The translations under genes and the position numbers were made by a program. This document shows, piece by piece, positions 34,775-44,579 of a DNA stretch of 64,000 nt. Under the pieces are notes generated by a model. The model was not told the origin of the DNA. It saw only the letters and a program-made list of their open reading frames with translations, and searched no databases. Each line of letters begins with the position of its first letter. The first letter of the stretch is position 1. The stretch is taken from assembly GCF_001042695.1 (NCBI RefSeq), contig NZ_AP012334.1:434001-498000 (forward strand), in the 5' to 3' direction. The stretch is from Scardovia inopinata JCM 12537. Lineage in GTDB: Bacteria > Actinomycetota > Actinomycetes > Actinomycetales > Bifidobacteriaceae.

Positions 34775-36695
34775 GGATACTTCCACGGATTCCCCCAACG
34801 GGCCATTTTATCAGAAGAGGAAGAGGATAATTCCAAGCGTTCTATTGCAACGATTTTCGCAAACCCCCATTTTATCAGAAGAGGAAGAGGATAATTCCAA
34901 GCCAGACACTGTTGTCTCGGGCTCGGATGGCCATTTTATCAGAAGAGGAAGAGGATAATTCCAAGCCGATCCCGCGTAAACCGGCGGGCAGCACCCATTT
35001 TATCAGAAGAGGAAGAGGATAATTCCAAGCAGTCTTGGAATGTGGGCGATGGTGCTACCCATTTTATCAGAAGAGGAAGAGGATAATTCCAAGCGGTTGT
35101 CCGAGGAATTTTCGTGGGTATGCCATTTTATCAGAAGAGGAAGAGGATAATTCCAAGCGCAGTATCGCGTCTCAGTCATTTTGCCTCCATTTTATCAGAA
35201 GAGGAAGAGGATAATTCCAAGCAGAAACGCCGCAGAATTATCCTTCAAAACCATTTTATCAGAAGAGGAAGAGGATAATTCCAAGCAAAGCCTGGTTAAG
35301 CACACCAGTAGTGTGCCATTTTATCAGAAGAGGAAGAGGATAATTCCAAGCAAGTCGCATAATGACCATCACCTATAATCCATTTTATCAGAAGAGGAAG
35401 AGGATAATTCCAAGCTCCGGGGATACCAGTGTTAAGCGGGTCACCATTTTATCAGAAGAGGAAGAGGATAATTCCAAGCCAGACACTGTTGTCTCGGGCT
35501 CGGATGGCCATTTTATCAGAAGAGGAAGAGGATAATTCCAAGCAGGCAGAAGAATGACTCAACTGTCTGTGCCATTTTATCAGAAGAGGAAGAGGATAAT
35601 TCCAAGCCTAACACCAACAACCACAGCACCAATCACCATTTTATCAGAAGAGGAAGAGGATAATTCCAAGCCCACAAGTATAGTCTGGTGGGGGCGCGAC
35701 CATTTTATCAGAAGAGGAAGAGGATAATTCCAAGCTGAAAACCGGCGTATACTGGCTCGCCTGCCATTTTATCAGAAGAGGAAGAGGATAATTCCAAGCC
35801 TCGCGTAATAAGATCGTTGATTTTTAACCATTTTATCAGAAGAGGAAGAGGATAATTCCAAGCCAAGGGAAGAATGGCAGGGGCAGGTAATCCATTTTAT
35901 CAGAAGAGGAAGAGGATAATTCCAAGCCATGATGACGATCATGCTCGGAAATGGTCCATTTTATCAGAAGAGGAAGAGGATAATTCCAAGCCTCGCTTTC
36001 CAGTTTCCTGATTTCGCTCCCATTTTATCAGAAGAGGAAGAGGATAATTCCAAGCCAGTATCTCGGGCTACTACCAGGTAGCGCCATTTTATCAGAAGAG
36101 GAAGAGGATAATTCCAAGCCTTCTCCTTCGCCTGAGTCTGCCTGCGCCCATTTTATCAGAAGAGGAAGAGGATAATTCCAAGCCCAAAACGAAAGGAACT
36201 TGTTATGGGAACCATTTTATCAGAAGAGGAAGAGGATAATTCCAAGCCGTAATGAGCGTGGATGAGGAGATTTACCCATTTTATCAGAAGAGGAAGAGGA
36301 TAATTCCAAGCAGGATATCCACCCATATGCTTCTGTTCGCCATTTTATCAGAAGAGGAAGAGGATAATTCCAAGCGGGCGCTAAATAGAGCCTCATTAGT
36401 AACCCATTTTATCAGAAGAGGAAGAGGATAATTCCAAGCGCCAAGAGCAGCAAAAGAAGCAGTAAGACCATTTTATCAGAAGAGGAAGAGGATAATTCCA
36501 AGCGCCAAGAGCAGCAAAAGAAGCAGTAAGACCATTTTATCAGAAGAGGAAGAGGATAATTCCAAGCCCTCGAACAGGATACTCGTCAGCATGTGCCATT
36601 TTATCAGAAGAGGAAGAGGATAATTCCAAGCAAAAAGCTTCGTAAGGCATCGGCTTTTCCCACTTTATCGGAAGTGGAAGGCCTATATGCATTAG
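34739..36695 (-). CRISPR. Type II-C CRISPR array: 30 perfect 36-bp repeats, 30 spacers, one decayed end repeat
   Basis: Repeat on the plus strand starts CCATTTTATCAG, continues AAGAGGAAGA and ends GGATAATTCCAAGC. Repeats 1-30 run from 34739-34774 to 36596-36631 and look identical. Spacers are 28 bases (one of 29 at 35287-35315). A decayed repeat starts at 36660 (CCACTTTATCGGAAG). Spacers 34903-34930 and 35480-35507 are identical, and so are neighbours 36440-36467 and 36504-36531. Transcription is assigned to the minus strand because crRNA repeats then begin GCTTGG and end TGATAAAAT, an extended -10 box, and because of the terminator at the left. Confidence 0.97.
36632..36659 (-). other. Cas-distal spacer matching the sugar-binding-protein gene
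   Basis: The 28-base spacer agrees at 25 positions with 47410-47437, inside the ABC substrate-binding-protein gene. Mismatches correspond to 47410, 47420 and 47422; the next three bases also agree. Read in that gene's frame, the spacer encodes KKLRKASAF against EKLHQASAF. Confidence 0.75.
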
Positions 36696-37251
36696 CATGT
36701 TGCTAAGTTAGTCATAATTATCCGCGCTCTATTGGTGTGGAATTCTGCGTAGACAGCAGCGTCTCCCTGACTGTGATTAATTTAGCAGAAACTAAAGCGT
36801 AGTAATGGCCTATGAGAATCGTATTTCTGTGCATGTGCTTAAAGACATTGAGAAAATAAAACAGATTCTCGCTCTTTCTTGCTCTTAATGAAACATGTGG
36901 ATGTGTTTCTCAGGGTTTGAAGAAAGGCCTATTAGCCTTATAACCCTCTTATGAGAAGCTTCGTGGTGATTTAAGTGGCCTTTTTAAGTGGTCTTTGCCC
37001 GCAAAGAATTGGTATTCAGCCGACTTGTCTATAAAGTAGATCAGCAACAGAACTATATAGTTAGAATAGTAACCAGAAATTATCGTAATTCGTGCTATGC
37101 GGACGCATTATAAAGGGTGAGAGATAGAAAAATACTTGTATTGCATCATGCTTCATGGCTGTGAGCATAATGGGGGTAAAAACGCCACACTGCATCCTGT
37201 TTGAGTCCTGTGCTCGATTAGAATAAAGTCAGATTAACCAAAGGATTCATT
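36696..37251. other. Intergenic region between the CRISPR array and hsdR
   Basis: No supported gene. A 27-codon open frame at 36805-36888 (MAYENRISVHVLKDIEKIKQ...) lacks a ribosome site and may be a remnant. The rest is AT-rich with scattered stops on both strands, consistent with decayed DNA. Confidence 0.4.
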
Positions 37252-40200
37252 ATGATTAAAACTGGAAAACTCAATGATCGAGTCGTATCGGCAACTGTGA
37301 AGAATTCTGATAAAAGTATGACTTCATTTAGAAGCGAAGAAGAGTTTGAAGATGCGTTAATCGAGTACCTTCAAAATATAGGTGGTACAAAGCAGTGGAA
37401 ATATGAGCCACATATTAAGACTGAAGAACAGTTATGGGCTAATTTCAAAGCTATCTTGGAGAGAAATAATCAAGGTAAGCTCGGTAAAAATCCGCACCTA
37501 AGTCCATCAGAATTCGAGCAGGTAAAGAGAGAAATCCTCCGTGAATGCAGAACTCCATATTCTGCAGGACGCTGGATATATGGAATTAACGGAATCACAC
37601 AAGTTGAAATTACCAGAGATTCTGAGGACAACAGTCGCACTGCTCAAGATGATAGTGAAACTGCTCACAAGGTACAGGACCATGTTTATCTTGATGTTTT
37701 TGATCAGGCAAATGTTGGTGCAGGGAACACCGTTTACCAGATTGTTAATCAAATTCAACGTGAACCTGTACACGCTCGGAATAAAAAGCGCCGTTTTGAT
37801 ACTACTCTTCTGATTAATGGTTTGCCCATGATTCATATTGAAGAAAAGTGGGATAAACATGATGCGCTGGAAGGACTGTATCAAATTCAGCAATATATTG
37901 ATGAGGGAGTTTTTACAGGTATTTATTCGACAACCCAAATTCTGGTTGGATTGACTCCTCATGAATCACGGTATATGGCTAATACGGATTCTGAACATTT
38001 CAATACGGATTTTGCTTTTCGTTGGCAAAGAAAAGAAGATAGCAAGCCGGTATGGGACTGGAGAGAGTTTTGCGACAAAATGCTTTCCATCCCAATGGCT
38101 CATAGAATGGCCACACAGTATATGATTCTTGACGGTGAAAAAGAGCGTCAAAAATTAATTGTCATGAGACCTTATCAAGTTTATGCAACTGAGAAGGTTA
38201 TAGAACAATTGCGAAAGCATGTGTTTGGGACTGATCCTCAAGAAGTTGGATATATTTGGCATACTACAGGATCAGGCAAGACAATCAGCAGTTTTAAGAC
38301 CGCTTGGTTGGCATCTAGACTACCGAACGTTAACAAGGTGATTTTTGTTGTAGATCGTAAAGCATTGACAAAACAGACCTACGATAACTATCATGCTTAC
38401 GATCCAGATGCTACTGATGAGGGTCTGGGAATTGTAGCAGATACTACGAATACGCGGGACTTATACAAAAAACTAAGAAGTACAAGCAGCAACCATAATA
38501 TTATTGTCACATCCATACAGAAGCTTGGCGAGTTAGCCAGTAGAAAGAGATTCCAACCTTTCCAAAAAAACGTAGTTTTCATTGTTGATGAAGCGCATCG
38601 TTCGACTAATGGGGAAACAGTTGAACTGGTCAAGAAGAAGTTCCCTCTCTCTGCTTGGGTTGGTTATACAGGAACGCCGGTTTTCAAAGGTGATTTAACC
38701 TATCAAGTTTTTGGTAATTTGTTACACGCTTACACGATTCGGGAAGCAATACAAGATAAGAATGTTCTTGGTTTCCAAGTGGATTTTGAGCACACTTTAA
38801 GTGACGAAGAGGTACACGAGCAACTTCTCCCACAATTGTTAGCTGAAAAATATCCAGATAAAGCAGAAGACGAAGAGTGGATAGATAACAAAATAGCATC
38901 TTTGAGTGCAGAAGAATCTGAAGAATTGGTTGATTCAAGAGTTTATGACTCTAATCCTCAGCATGTTCATGCTGTGGTAGAAAACATTGTGAAGAACTGG
39001 AAGAACCGTTCTGTTGAAGGCAAATACGGTGCAATTTTGACTACTCATGTTGGAGGCAATGGAGTTTCTGCTCCGATGGCTCTACAGTATTACGATGAAT
39101 TCCAAAAAGCCAACGAAAACCTGAGACAGGTGAATCAGAAGCCTTTAAATGTTGCTGTCACTTTTTCATGGACCACTGATAATAGTGAAACACAGCTTGC
39201 GAAGAATCAGGGGTTGCGTCGTGCTATTGAAGATTATAATCATACTTTTGGTCAATCTTTCGGACCGGAAACAGTAAATGAATACTTTGATGATGTCATG
39301 GATAGGCTTAAAGGAGAGCAAGAGAAGGGCGAAAAGCTTGACATTGTTATTGTTATTGATCAATTGCTGACTGGATATGATGCTCCGAAAGTTAACACCC
39401 TTTACGTTGATAGATTGTTGAGCGGGGCGAACCTCATCCAGGCTTACTCGCGAACAAATCGAATCGATGACAATCTGAAGAAACAATACGGGCATATTGT
39501 CAATTTCCGATACCCGCGTACTTCAAAAGTTCTCATGGATGAAGCCATAAGAGTTTATGCGAATCGTGATTCAGCCGCTGTACAAAGTGGGTTGTTGCCA
39601 GAGGACGATGGGATTATTGCTAAGAATTTCTCTGATGTTCTGGAAGAAACGCATAAGATTGCTGAGCAGCTGCGTGAATTATCTGAAGATTTTACCCTTG
39701 CTGCACCTCCAAGCGAAGCCAAGCAACAGGAGGCAGTTAACTTAGTTTCTGACTATAATTCTAAAATTGCTGCTTTGAAGCAGTATACTGAATATGATTA
39801 CGATAATCCTGAGGAGTTATTTTCTAAGGTTGGAGTTACCAAAGATGAGCATGAGCATATTGTTACCGTAATGCGCAACGAGCTCATGAGGTTGGCAAAG
39901 AATAATACACAGAGTCACAAACTTGATGTTGCAAGTCTGAACTTCGAGGTGGAACACGTCTCCGATGTAAGCGTTAACTATGACTATATTGATGAACTGT
40001 TGGCGCAGGTTATCAATGAGGCACATGAAAACTTCCCTGGCATTGATGAAACCTATTCAAATCTTATTCGGGCAACAGACCGGATGGATAATAGACAGGA
40101 TGCTGAGCGTATTAATGCAACTGCAAAGGCTGCGATGGATGGTACTTTGAAACTTTCAGAAGAACAATACCCAGTCACAGCACAAGACACCCATGGAATT

Positions 40201-40509
40201 ATAGAAGCACATCGTAATCGGACAAAACGAGAAGCAGCACTGCAGTTCAGGCAGAAATGGGGACTTGTAGATGTGGAAATGGCTTCCCAGCTTCTTAGTA
40301 AAATTTTAGAAAAGCATGTTGCTGGTAGAGATGATATTGGCATGTTCGAAGAGGGCAGTGATCTACTGAATAAAGCAACAAACGCTCAATATTATAAGAC
40401 AGATGCAACTGATCCAAAAATTCGTACACTCAGTGGTGTGAAATACAAGGATTTACTTAGGATAGCTATTAAAGATTTTGCTGAAGATATAGCACAAAAT
40501 TATTCGTGA
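37252..40509 (+). CDS. hsdR: Type I restriction enzyme, R (motor/nuclease) subunit
   Basis: 1085 residues. N-terminal PD-(D/E)xK-type nuclease with RFDTTLLINGLPMIHIEEKW (about 183-202). SF2 motor: Walker A TTGSGKT (~346-352), Walker B VDEAHR (~445-450), YTGTPVF, then the later helicase motif LIQAYSRTNRIDD, and a C-terminal helical part for binding the methylase. It cuts unmodified DNA with HsdM and HsdS, using ATP for translocation. Full length with no frameshift. First gene of the hsdRMS group; hsdM starts 61 bp downstream. Confidence 0.95.
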   Translation: MIKTGKLNDRVVSATVKNSDKSMTSFRSEEEFEDALIEYLQNIGGTKQWKYEPHIKTEEQLWANFKAILERNNQGKLGKNPHLSPSEFEQVKREILRECRTPYSAGRWIYGINGITQVEITRDSEDNSRTAQDDSETAHKVQDHVYLDVFDQANVGAGNTVYQIVNQIQREPVHARNKKRRFDTTLLINGLPMIHIEEKWDKHDALEGLYQIQQYIDEGVFTGIYSTTQILVGLTPHESRYMANTDSEHFNTDFAFRWQRKEDSKPVWDWREFCDKMLSIPMAHRMATQYMILDGEKERQKLIVMRPYQVYATEKVIEQLRKHVFGTDPQEVGYIWHTTGSGKTISSFKTAWLASRLPNVNKVIFVVDRKALTKQTYDNYHAYDPDATDEGLGIVADTTNTRDLYKKLRSTSSNHNIIVTSIQKLGELASRKRFQPFQKNVVFIVDEAHRSTNGETVELVKKKFPLSAWVGYTGTPVFKGDLTYQVFGNLLHAYTIREAIQDKNVLGFQVDFEHTLSDEEVHEQLLPQLLAEKYPDKAEDEEWIDNKIASLSAEESEELVDSRVYDSNPQHVHAVVENIVKNWKNRSVEGKYGAILTTHVGGNGVSAPMALQYYDEFQKANENLRQVNQKPLNVAVTFSWTTDNSETQLAKNQGLRRAIEDYNHTFGQSFGPETVNEYFDDVMDRLKGEQEKGEKLDIVIVIDQLLTGYDAPKVNTLYVDRLLSGANLIQAYSRTNRIDDNLKKQYGHIVNFRYPRTSKVLMDEAIRVYANRDSAAVQSGLLPEDDGIIAKNFSDVLEETHKIAEQLRELSEDFTLAAPPSEAKQQEAVNLVSDYNSKIAALKQYTEYDYDNPEELFSKVGVTKDEHEHIVTVMRNELMRLAKNNTQSHKLDVASLNFEVEHVSDVSVNYDYIDELLAQVINEAHENFPGIDETYSNLIRATDRMDNRQDAERINATAKAAMDGTLKLSEEQYPVTAQDTHGIIEAHRNRTKREAALQFRQKWGLVDVEMASQLLSKILEKHVAGRDDIGMFEEGSDLLNKATNAQYYKTDATDPKIRTLSGVKYKDLLRIAIKDFAEDIAQNYS

Positions 40510-40570
40510 AATTTTGGATTGGGAAACACTAGATATTCTTTAATGGCAGGCAAAAAAGGAAACGAGTTAT

Positions 40571-42271
40571 ATGGATAACCGGAAAACAAAAGAACAAAAA
40601 CAAGAGAAAAATAATCAGGCGGGGAATTTGTCATCCCAACTTTGGGCTATGGCTAATGATCTTCGTGGGAAAATGGATGCGAGCGAATTCCGTGATTATA
40701 TATTAGGATTTATTTTTTATCGGTATCTTTCTGATAGGCAGGAACATTATCTTGAGAGTTCTGGGACAGTTGATATTGAAGAAGGAGAAAGTCTTAATGA
40801 TGCCTATACTCGGTGTTCTAAGCGTGAAGGAATAGAACTCTACAGAGAAGATCTATCTAATGAACTTGGCTATGCAATAGACCCTGCTGACACTTGGCAA
40901 TCCCTTCTGGACAAAATACAAAATCAGAGAATTCGTCCTGAAGACTTCCAGAATATTTTTGATCACTTTAAGAGGAATGCACTTCTTAATCCAAATTCTG
41001 AGAAAGATTTTCGCGATGTTTTTGATGACATTAACTTGTCTAACTCATCATTAGGGACTTCAACTGCTGCAAGAGCTAAGGCGCTCGCAGCGATTGTAGA
41101 GAAAATTAATGAAGTTGACTTTCTCGATGAAGGCGGTAGAGATATTCTCGGTGATGTCTATGAGTATCTGATTGAGAAATTTGCTGGTTCTAGCGGTAAA
41201 AAAGCTGGAGAATTCTATACTCCACATGAAGTATCAAAAGTCCTTGCAAAACTTGTAACTTACGCAGCACCTGACGCAAGTGATGAATCTAAAGATGTCA
41301 TTAACAATGAAGATTCGACATTTACCATTTATGATCCGACAATGGGCTCAGGGTCCCTGCTGCTTACTGTTCAAAAAGAATTAACAGGCTTGGATCATAG
41401 GAGTAGAGTTCATTTTTATGGGCAAGAGCTTAATCGAACTACATTTAATCTAGCCCGAATGAATCTCCTCATGCATGGTGTTGGCTATCAGTCCATGTTC
41501 TTGAGGAATGCTGATACTCTTGAATCAGACTGGCCAGATGGTGTTGATGCCCAGGGGATCAATCATCCACTCTTTTTCGATGCAGTTGTAGCGAATCCTC
41601 CCTATTCTCAGAAATGGGATAACAATGCAACTAAGATGAAGGATCCACGTTTTAAAGAATATGGGAAACTCGCTCCTAAATCAGCTGCAGATTTTGCATT
41701 TGTGGAACATTGCTTGTACCACATGAAACTTACAGGAAGGATGGCAATAGTTCTTCCTCACGGTGTTCTTTTCAGGGGAGGGGCCGAAGGGATAATCCGT
41801 AAGGCATTGTTAGAGAAGAATTATCTAGATGCTGTCATTGGCCTACCTAGTAATCTTTTCTATTCGACTGGTATAGCAACAGTTGTACTAGTATTCAGGA
41901 AAGATAAAACAACTGATAATGTCCTGTTTATTGATGCTTCCCAACATTTTGAAAAGAGAAAGAATCAGAATACTCTGAGAGACGAAGACATTAATCTGAT
42001 CTTTCAAACGTATAAAGATAGAAAAGACGTTGATAAGCTTGCGCATGTAGCTAGCCGTGATGAAATTATTCACAATGAGTATAATCTTAACATTCCTCGG
42101 TATGTCGATACTTTCGAGGAAGAAGAGCCAATTGACCTTAACGAGGTAAATCAGCAGATCGCTGATGTCGATAAAGAGATAGAACGGCTTCAAACTCAGT
42201 TTGAGTCTATGGTTGCAGATCTTGTAGAGACCTCAATAGATGACGATGAGAATGAGGCTAAAAATGACTAA
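40571..42271 (+). CDS. hsdM: Type I DNA methyltransferase, M subunit
   Basis: 566 residues. N-terminal helical domain (LSSQLWAMANDLRGKMDASEF), SAM motif DPTMGSGSLL (255-264) and catalytic NPPY (342-345): N6-adenine methylation of the site read by HsdS. A C-terminal coiled region (NEVNQQIADVDKEIERLQTQ) contacts HsdS. Its stop overlaps the hsdS start (ATGACTAA), giving coupled translation. Confidence 0.96.
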   Translation: MDNRKTKEQKQEKNNQAGNLSSQLWAMANDLRGKMDASEFRDYILGFIFYRYLSDRQEHYLESSGTVDIEEGESLNDAYTRCSKREGIELYREDLSNELGYAIDPADTWQSLLDKIQNQRIRPEDFQNIFDHFKRNALLNPNSEKDFRDVFDDINLSNSSLGTSTAARAKALAAIVEKINEVDFLDEGGRDILGDVYEYLIEKFAGSSGKKAGEFYTPHEVSKVLAKLVTYAAPDASDESKDVINNEDSTFTIYDPTMGSGSLLLTVQKELTGLDHRSRVHFYGQELNRTTFNLARMNLLMHGVGYQSMFLRNADTLESDWPDGVDAQGINHPLFFDAVVANPPYSQKWDNNATKMKDPRFKEYGKLAPKSAADFAFVEHCLYHMKLTGRMAIVLPHGVLFRGGAEGIIRKALLEKNYLDAVIGLPSNLFYSTGIATVVLVFRKDKTTDNVLFIDASQHFEKRKNQNTLRDEDINLIFQTYKDRKDVDKLAHVASRDEIIHNEYNLNIPRYVDTFEEEEPIDLNEVNQQIADVDKEIERLQTQFESMVADLVETSIDDDENEAKND

Positions 42272-43451
42272 AGAATTACAGCCAGCACTGCGCTTTTGTG
42301 GTTTTACTGACGCTTGGGAGCAGCGTAAGTTGGGTGATGTATTTGAAGAATATTCGGAAAAAAACCATGGGGATCTCCCTCCATTGACAGTCCTTCAAGG
42401 AAGTGGGACTATTCAGAGAGATGAGTCTAGTAGAGTTTTATTGTACAAAAAGGCGAGTCTCAGCAATTATAAGCTAGTGAACAAAGGGGATTTTATTCTT
42501 CACTTGCGTTCTTTTGAAGGTGGTTTAGAGATTTCTAAGCAGCGAGGGATTATTAGTCCTGCATATCATACTTTCCATGGAGAAGGGGCTAATTCAAAAT
42601 TTTATTATCTTTTCTTTAGATCGTATAATTTTATTAATATTCTATTGAAACCATATATCTATGGAATTCGAGATGGGAAAAATATTGATATAGATGGCAT
42701 GAAGGAAATTATGATTCCTTATCCGGTAATCGAAGAACAGCGAAAAATCGGTGAGTTTTTCAAGACCCTGGATGATCTTATCGCTGCCACCGAGCGTAAA
42801 AAAGAGCTTCTACAAAAGAAAAAACAAGCATACCTACAACTCATTTTTTCTCAACACCTTAGATTCAAAGGTTTCACAAAACCATGGGAGCAGCGCAAAC
42901 TCAACGATATTGCTTATAAAGTGACTGAGAAAAACAATAATTTTAGTATTCGAGAAACCTTTACAAACTCTGCAGAGTTAGGAATCGTTAGCCAACTTGA
43001 TTTCTTTGATCGTAATCTTTCAAATGCTGAAAACATTGTAAATTATTATATTGTACGAGCAAAAGATTTTGTTTACAATCCTCGGATTTCTGCTGCTGCA
43101 CCAGTTGGTCCTATAAACTGTAATAATTTGGAAAGAGAAGGTATTATATCACCGCTTTATACAGTATTCAGAACGCATTGTATTGATACAAATTATCTTG
43201 AATGGTTCTTCAAAAGTTCAGACTGGCACAAATTCATGCGTTACTATGGCGATTCTGGTGCTCGTTCTGATCGTTTTTCAATCAAAGATTCGTTATTTTT
43301 TGAGATGCCGATCCCTTATCCGGTAATCGAAGAGCAGCGAAAAATTGGTGAGTTTTTCAAGACTCTGGATGATCTTATCGCTGCCACCGATAAGAAGATC
43401 AATCTCCTTAAGCGAAGGAAGAAAGCTTATTTACAACTTATGTTTATCTGA
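42264..43451 (+). CDS. hsdS: Type I specificity subunit HsdS (expressed copy)
   Basis: About 396 residues with two target-recognition domains, each opened by WEQRKL (TRD1 from ~12, TRD2 from ~211) and each followed by a conserved helix (EEQRKIGEFFKTLDDLIAAT). Each TRD reads one half of a split site. Start at ATG 42264 overlaps the hsdM stop by eight bases. A 138-bp piece at its centre (42761-42898) and 24 bp at its start (42306-42329) recur inverted in the second hsdS, so this gene can be rewritten by inversion. Confidence 0.94.
   Translation: MTKELQPALRFCGFTDAWEQRKLGDVFEEYSEKNHGDLPPLTVLQGSGTIQRDESSRVLLYKKASLSNYKLVNKGDFILHLRSFEGGLEISKQRGIISPAYHTFHGEGANSKFYYLFFRSYNFINILLKPYIYGIRDGKNIDIDGMKEIMIPYPVIEEQRKIGEFFKTLDDLIAATERKKELLQKKKQAYLQLIFSQHLRFKGFTKPWEQRKLNDIAYKVTEKNNNFSIRETFTNSAELGIVSQLDFFDRNLSNAENIVNYYIVRAKDFVYNPRISAAAPVGPINCNNLEREGIISPLYTVFRTHCIDTNYLEWFFKSSDWHKFMRYYGDSGARSDRFSIKDSLFFEMPIPYPVIEEQRKIGEFFKTLDDLIAATDKKINLLKRRKKAYLQLMFI
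42306..42329 (+). repeat. Outer inverted repeat of the hsdS switch, left
   Basis: 24 bases (ACTGACGCTTGGGAGC and eight more) identical in inverse orientation to 45729-45752; similarity continues with two mismatches. Recombination here would exchange both TRDs. Confidence 0.8.
42761..42898 (+). repeat. Central inverted repeat of the hsdS switch, left
   Basis: 138 bases that match 45139-45276 in inverse orientation at all but two positions. It codes for the conserved helix and the start of TRD2. Recombination here would exchange only TRD2. Confidence 0.9.
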
Positions 43452-43543
43452 GGCTTGAATTAAGTAGCTCAAATTTTTTAAGGCCATTATATCCAGTAAA
43501 GTCCTTTTTATTGGCTGCAGACGTAGTTGATAGAAAGGGTAAG

Positions 43544-44473
43544 ATGTACGCTCAACAACTATTCTCTCGTTACTTCGCTGAGTGGATTGAAACATACAAG
43601 CGTGGTGCAGTGACTCAAATAACACTTAACAAGTATTTAATGACACTGAAACAGATAAAGTTGCTTATCCCCAACACAAAAGTTGCTGATCTAAATCGTA
43701 TAGTGTATCAGAATCTTTTAAATACTTACGCACGGACACATGAAAGACAAACAGTATTAGATTTTCATCATCAGCTGAAGGCTGCCTTATCAGATGCTAT
43801 TGAAGACGGTCTGCTAAGAAAGGATCCAACTAGGAAGGCTGTCATTAAAGGGAAAGCTAAACAAACTGAGAAGATAAAATTTTTAAATCAAGCGGAACTA
43901 AAAAAATTACTAAACATGTTGTGCTTAGACCACGATCATTTACTTGATTATACAATTCTTATAACTGCAAAGACAGGCCTACGCTTTGCTGAAGTGCTTG
44001 GTTTAACAGTTCAAGATATTAATTTTAAACAGCTCGTTATTGACGTGAATAAAACATGGAATTATAAAACGAAAGCTGGAGGATTTGCACCAACAAAAAA
44101 CGATTCTTCTCGCCGAAAAATACATATTGACTGGCAACTCGCTTTGCAACTTAAGGAATTTATCGATACGTCAGATCACTGTGAGCAGAGTGATTCTCTC
44201 TTATTCATTCAAGGGAAAAGAATACATAACTCAACTGTGAATTCTCGTCTAGAAAGTTTATGCATTGAAGCCGGAATTCCAGTTATCACTTTTCATGGTT
44301 TACGACATACACATGCTTCCTTGCTCTTGTATAAAGGGGTCTCAATAGCTTCAGTTGCAAAGAGACTTGGTCATGCGAATATGGCAACAACCCAATCAAC
44401 ATATCTACATATCATCCAAGAACTTGAGACACAAGATGATAGTAGGATCATGCAATTCTTAGGTAGTCTGTAA
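43544..44473 (+). CDS. Tyrosine recombinase (probable HsdS invertase)
   Basis: About 309 residues from ATG 43544 (MYAQQLFSRYFAEW). N-terminal SAM-like DNA-binding part; catalytic domain with Arg in TGLRFAEVLGL, a beta-hairpin Lys around KNDSSRRKI, HGLRHTHASLLL (His-x-x-Arg), GHANMATT (His) and STYLHI (nucleophilic Tyr). All catalytic residues are present. It lies between the two inverted hsdS genes, the usual site for the enzyme that flips them. A TTG at 43511 is a less likely start. Confidence 0.9.
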   Translation: MYAQQLFSRYFAEWIETYKRGAVTQITLNKYLMTLKQIKLLIPNTKVADLNRIVYQNLLNTYARTHERQTVLDFHHQLKAALSDAIEDGLLRKDPTRKAVIKGKAKQTEKIKFLNQAELKKLLNMLCLDHDHLLDYTILITAKTGLRFAEVLGLTVQDINFKQLVIDVNKTWNYKTKAGGFAPTKNDSSRRKIHIDWQLALQLKEFIDTSDHCEQSDSLLFIQGKRIHNSTVNSRLESLCIEAGIPVITFHGLRHTHASLLLYKGVSIASVAKRLGHANMATTQSTYLHIIQELETQDDSRIMQFLGSL

Positions 44474-44579
44474 ACCAGAAATTCAGTAAGAATATCAGTA
44501 AGAATATGAATCGTTGCTTTCCCCTCGCAAACAGTTATTTTAAATGTAAGTTTGGGGAAAGCAATATGCAATTAACCAA

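Noticed and set aside
35181-35378. Open frame inside the CRISPR array
   Set aside because: Product is only repeat-derived peptides; made by the 64-bp periodicity of the array.
36805-36888. 27-codon frame MAYENRISVHVL...
   Set aside because: Too short, no ribosome site; kept only as a possible remnant.
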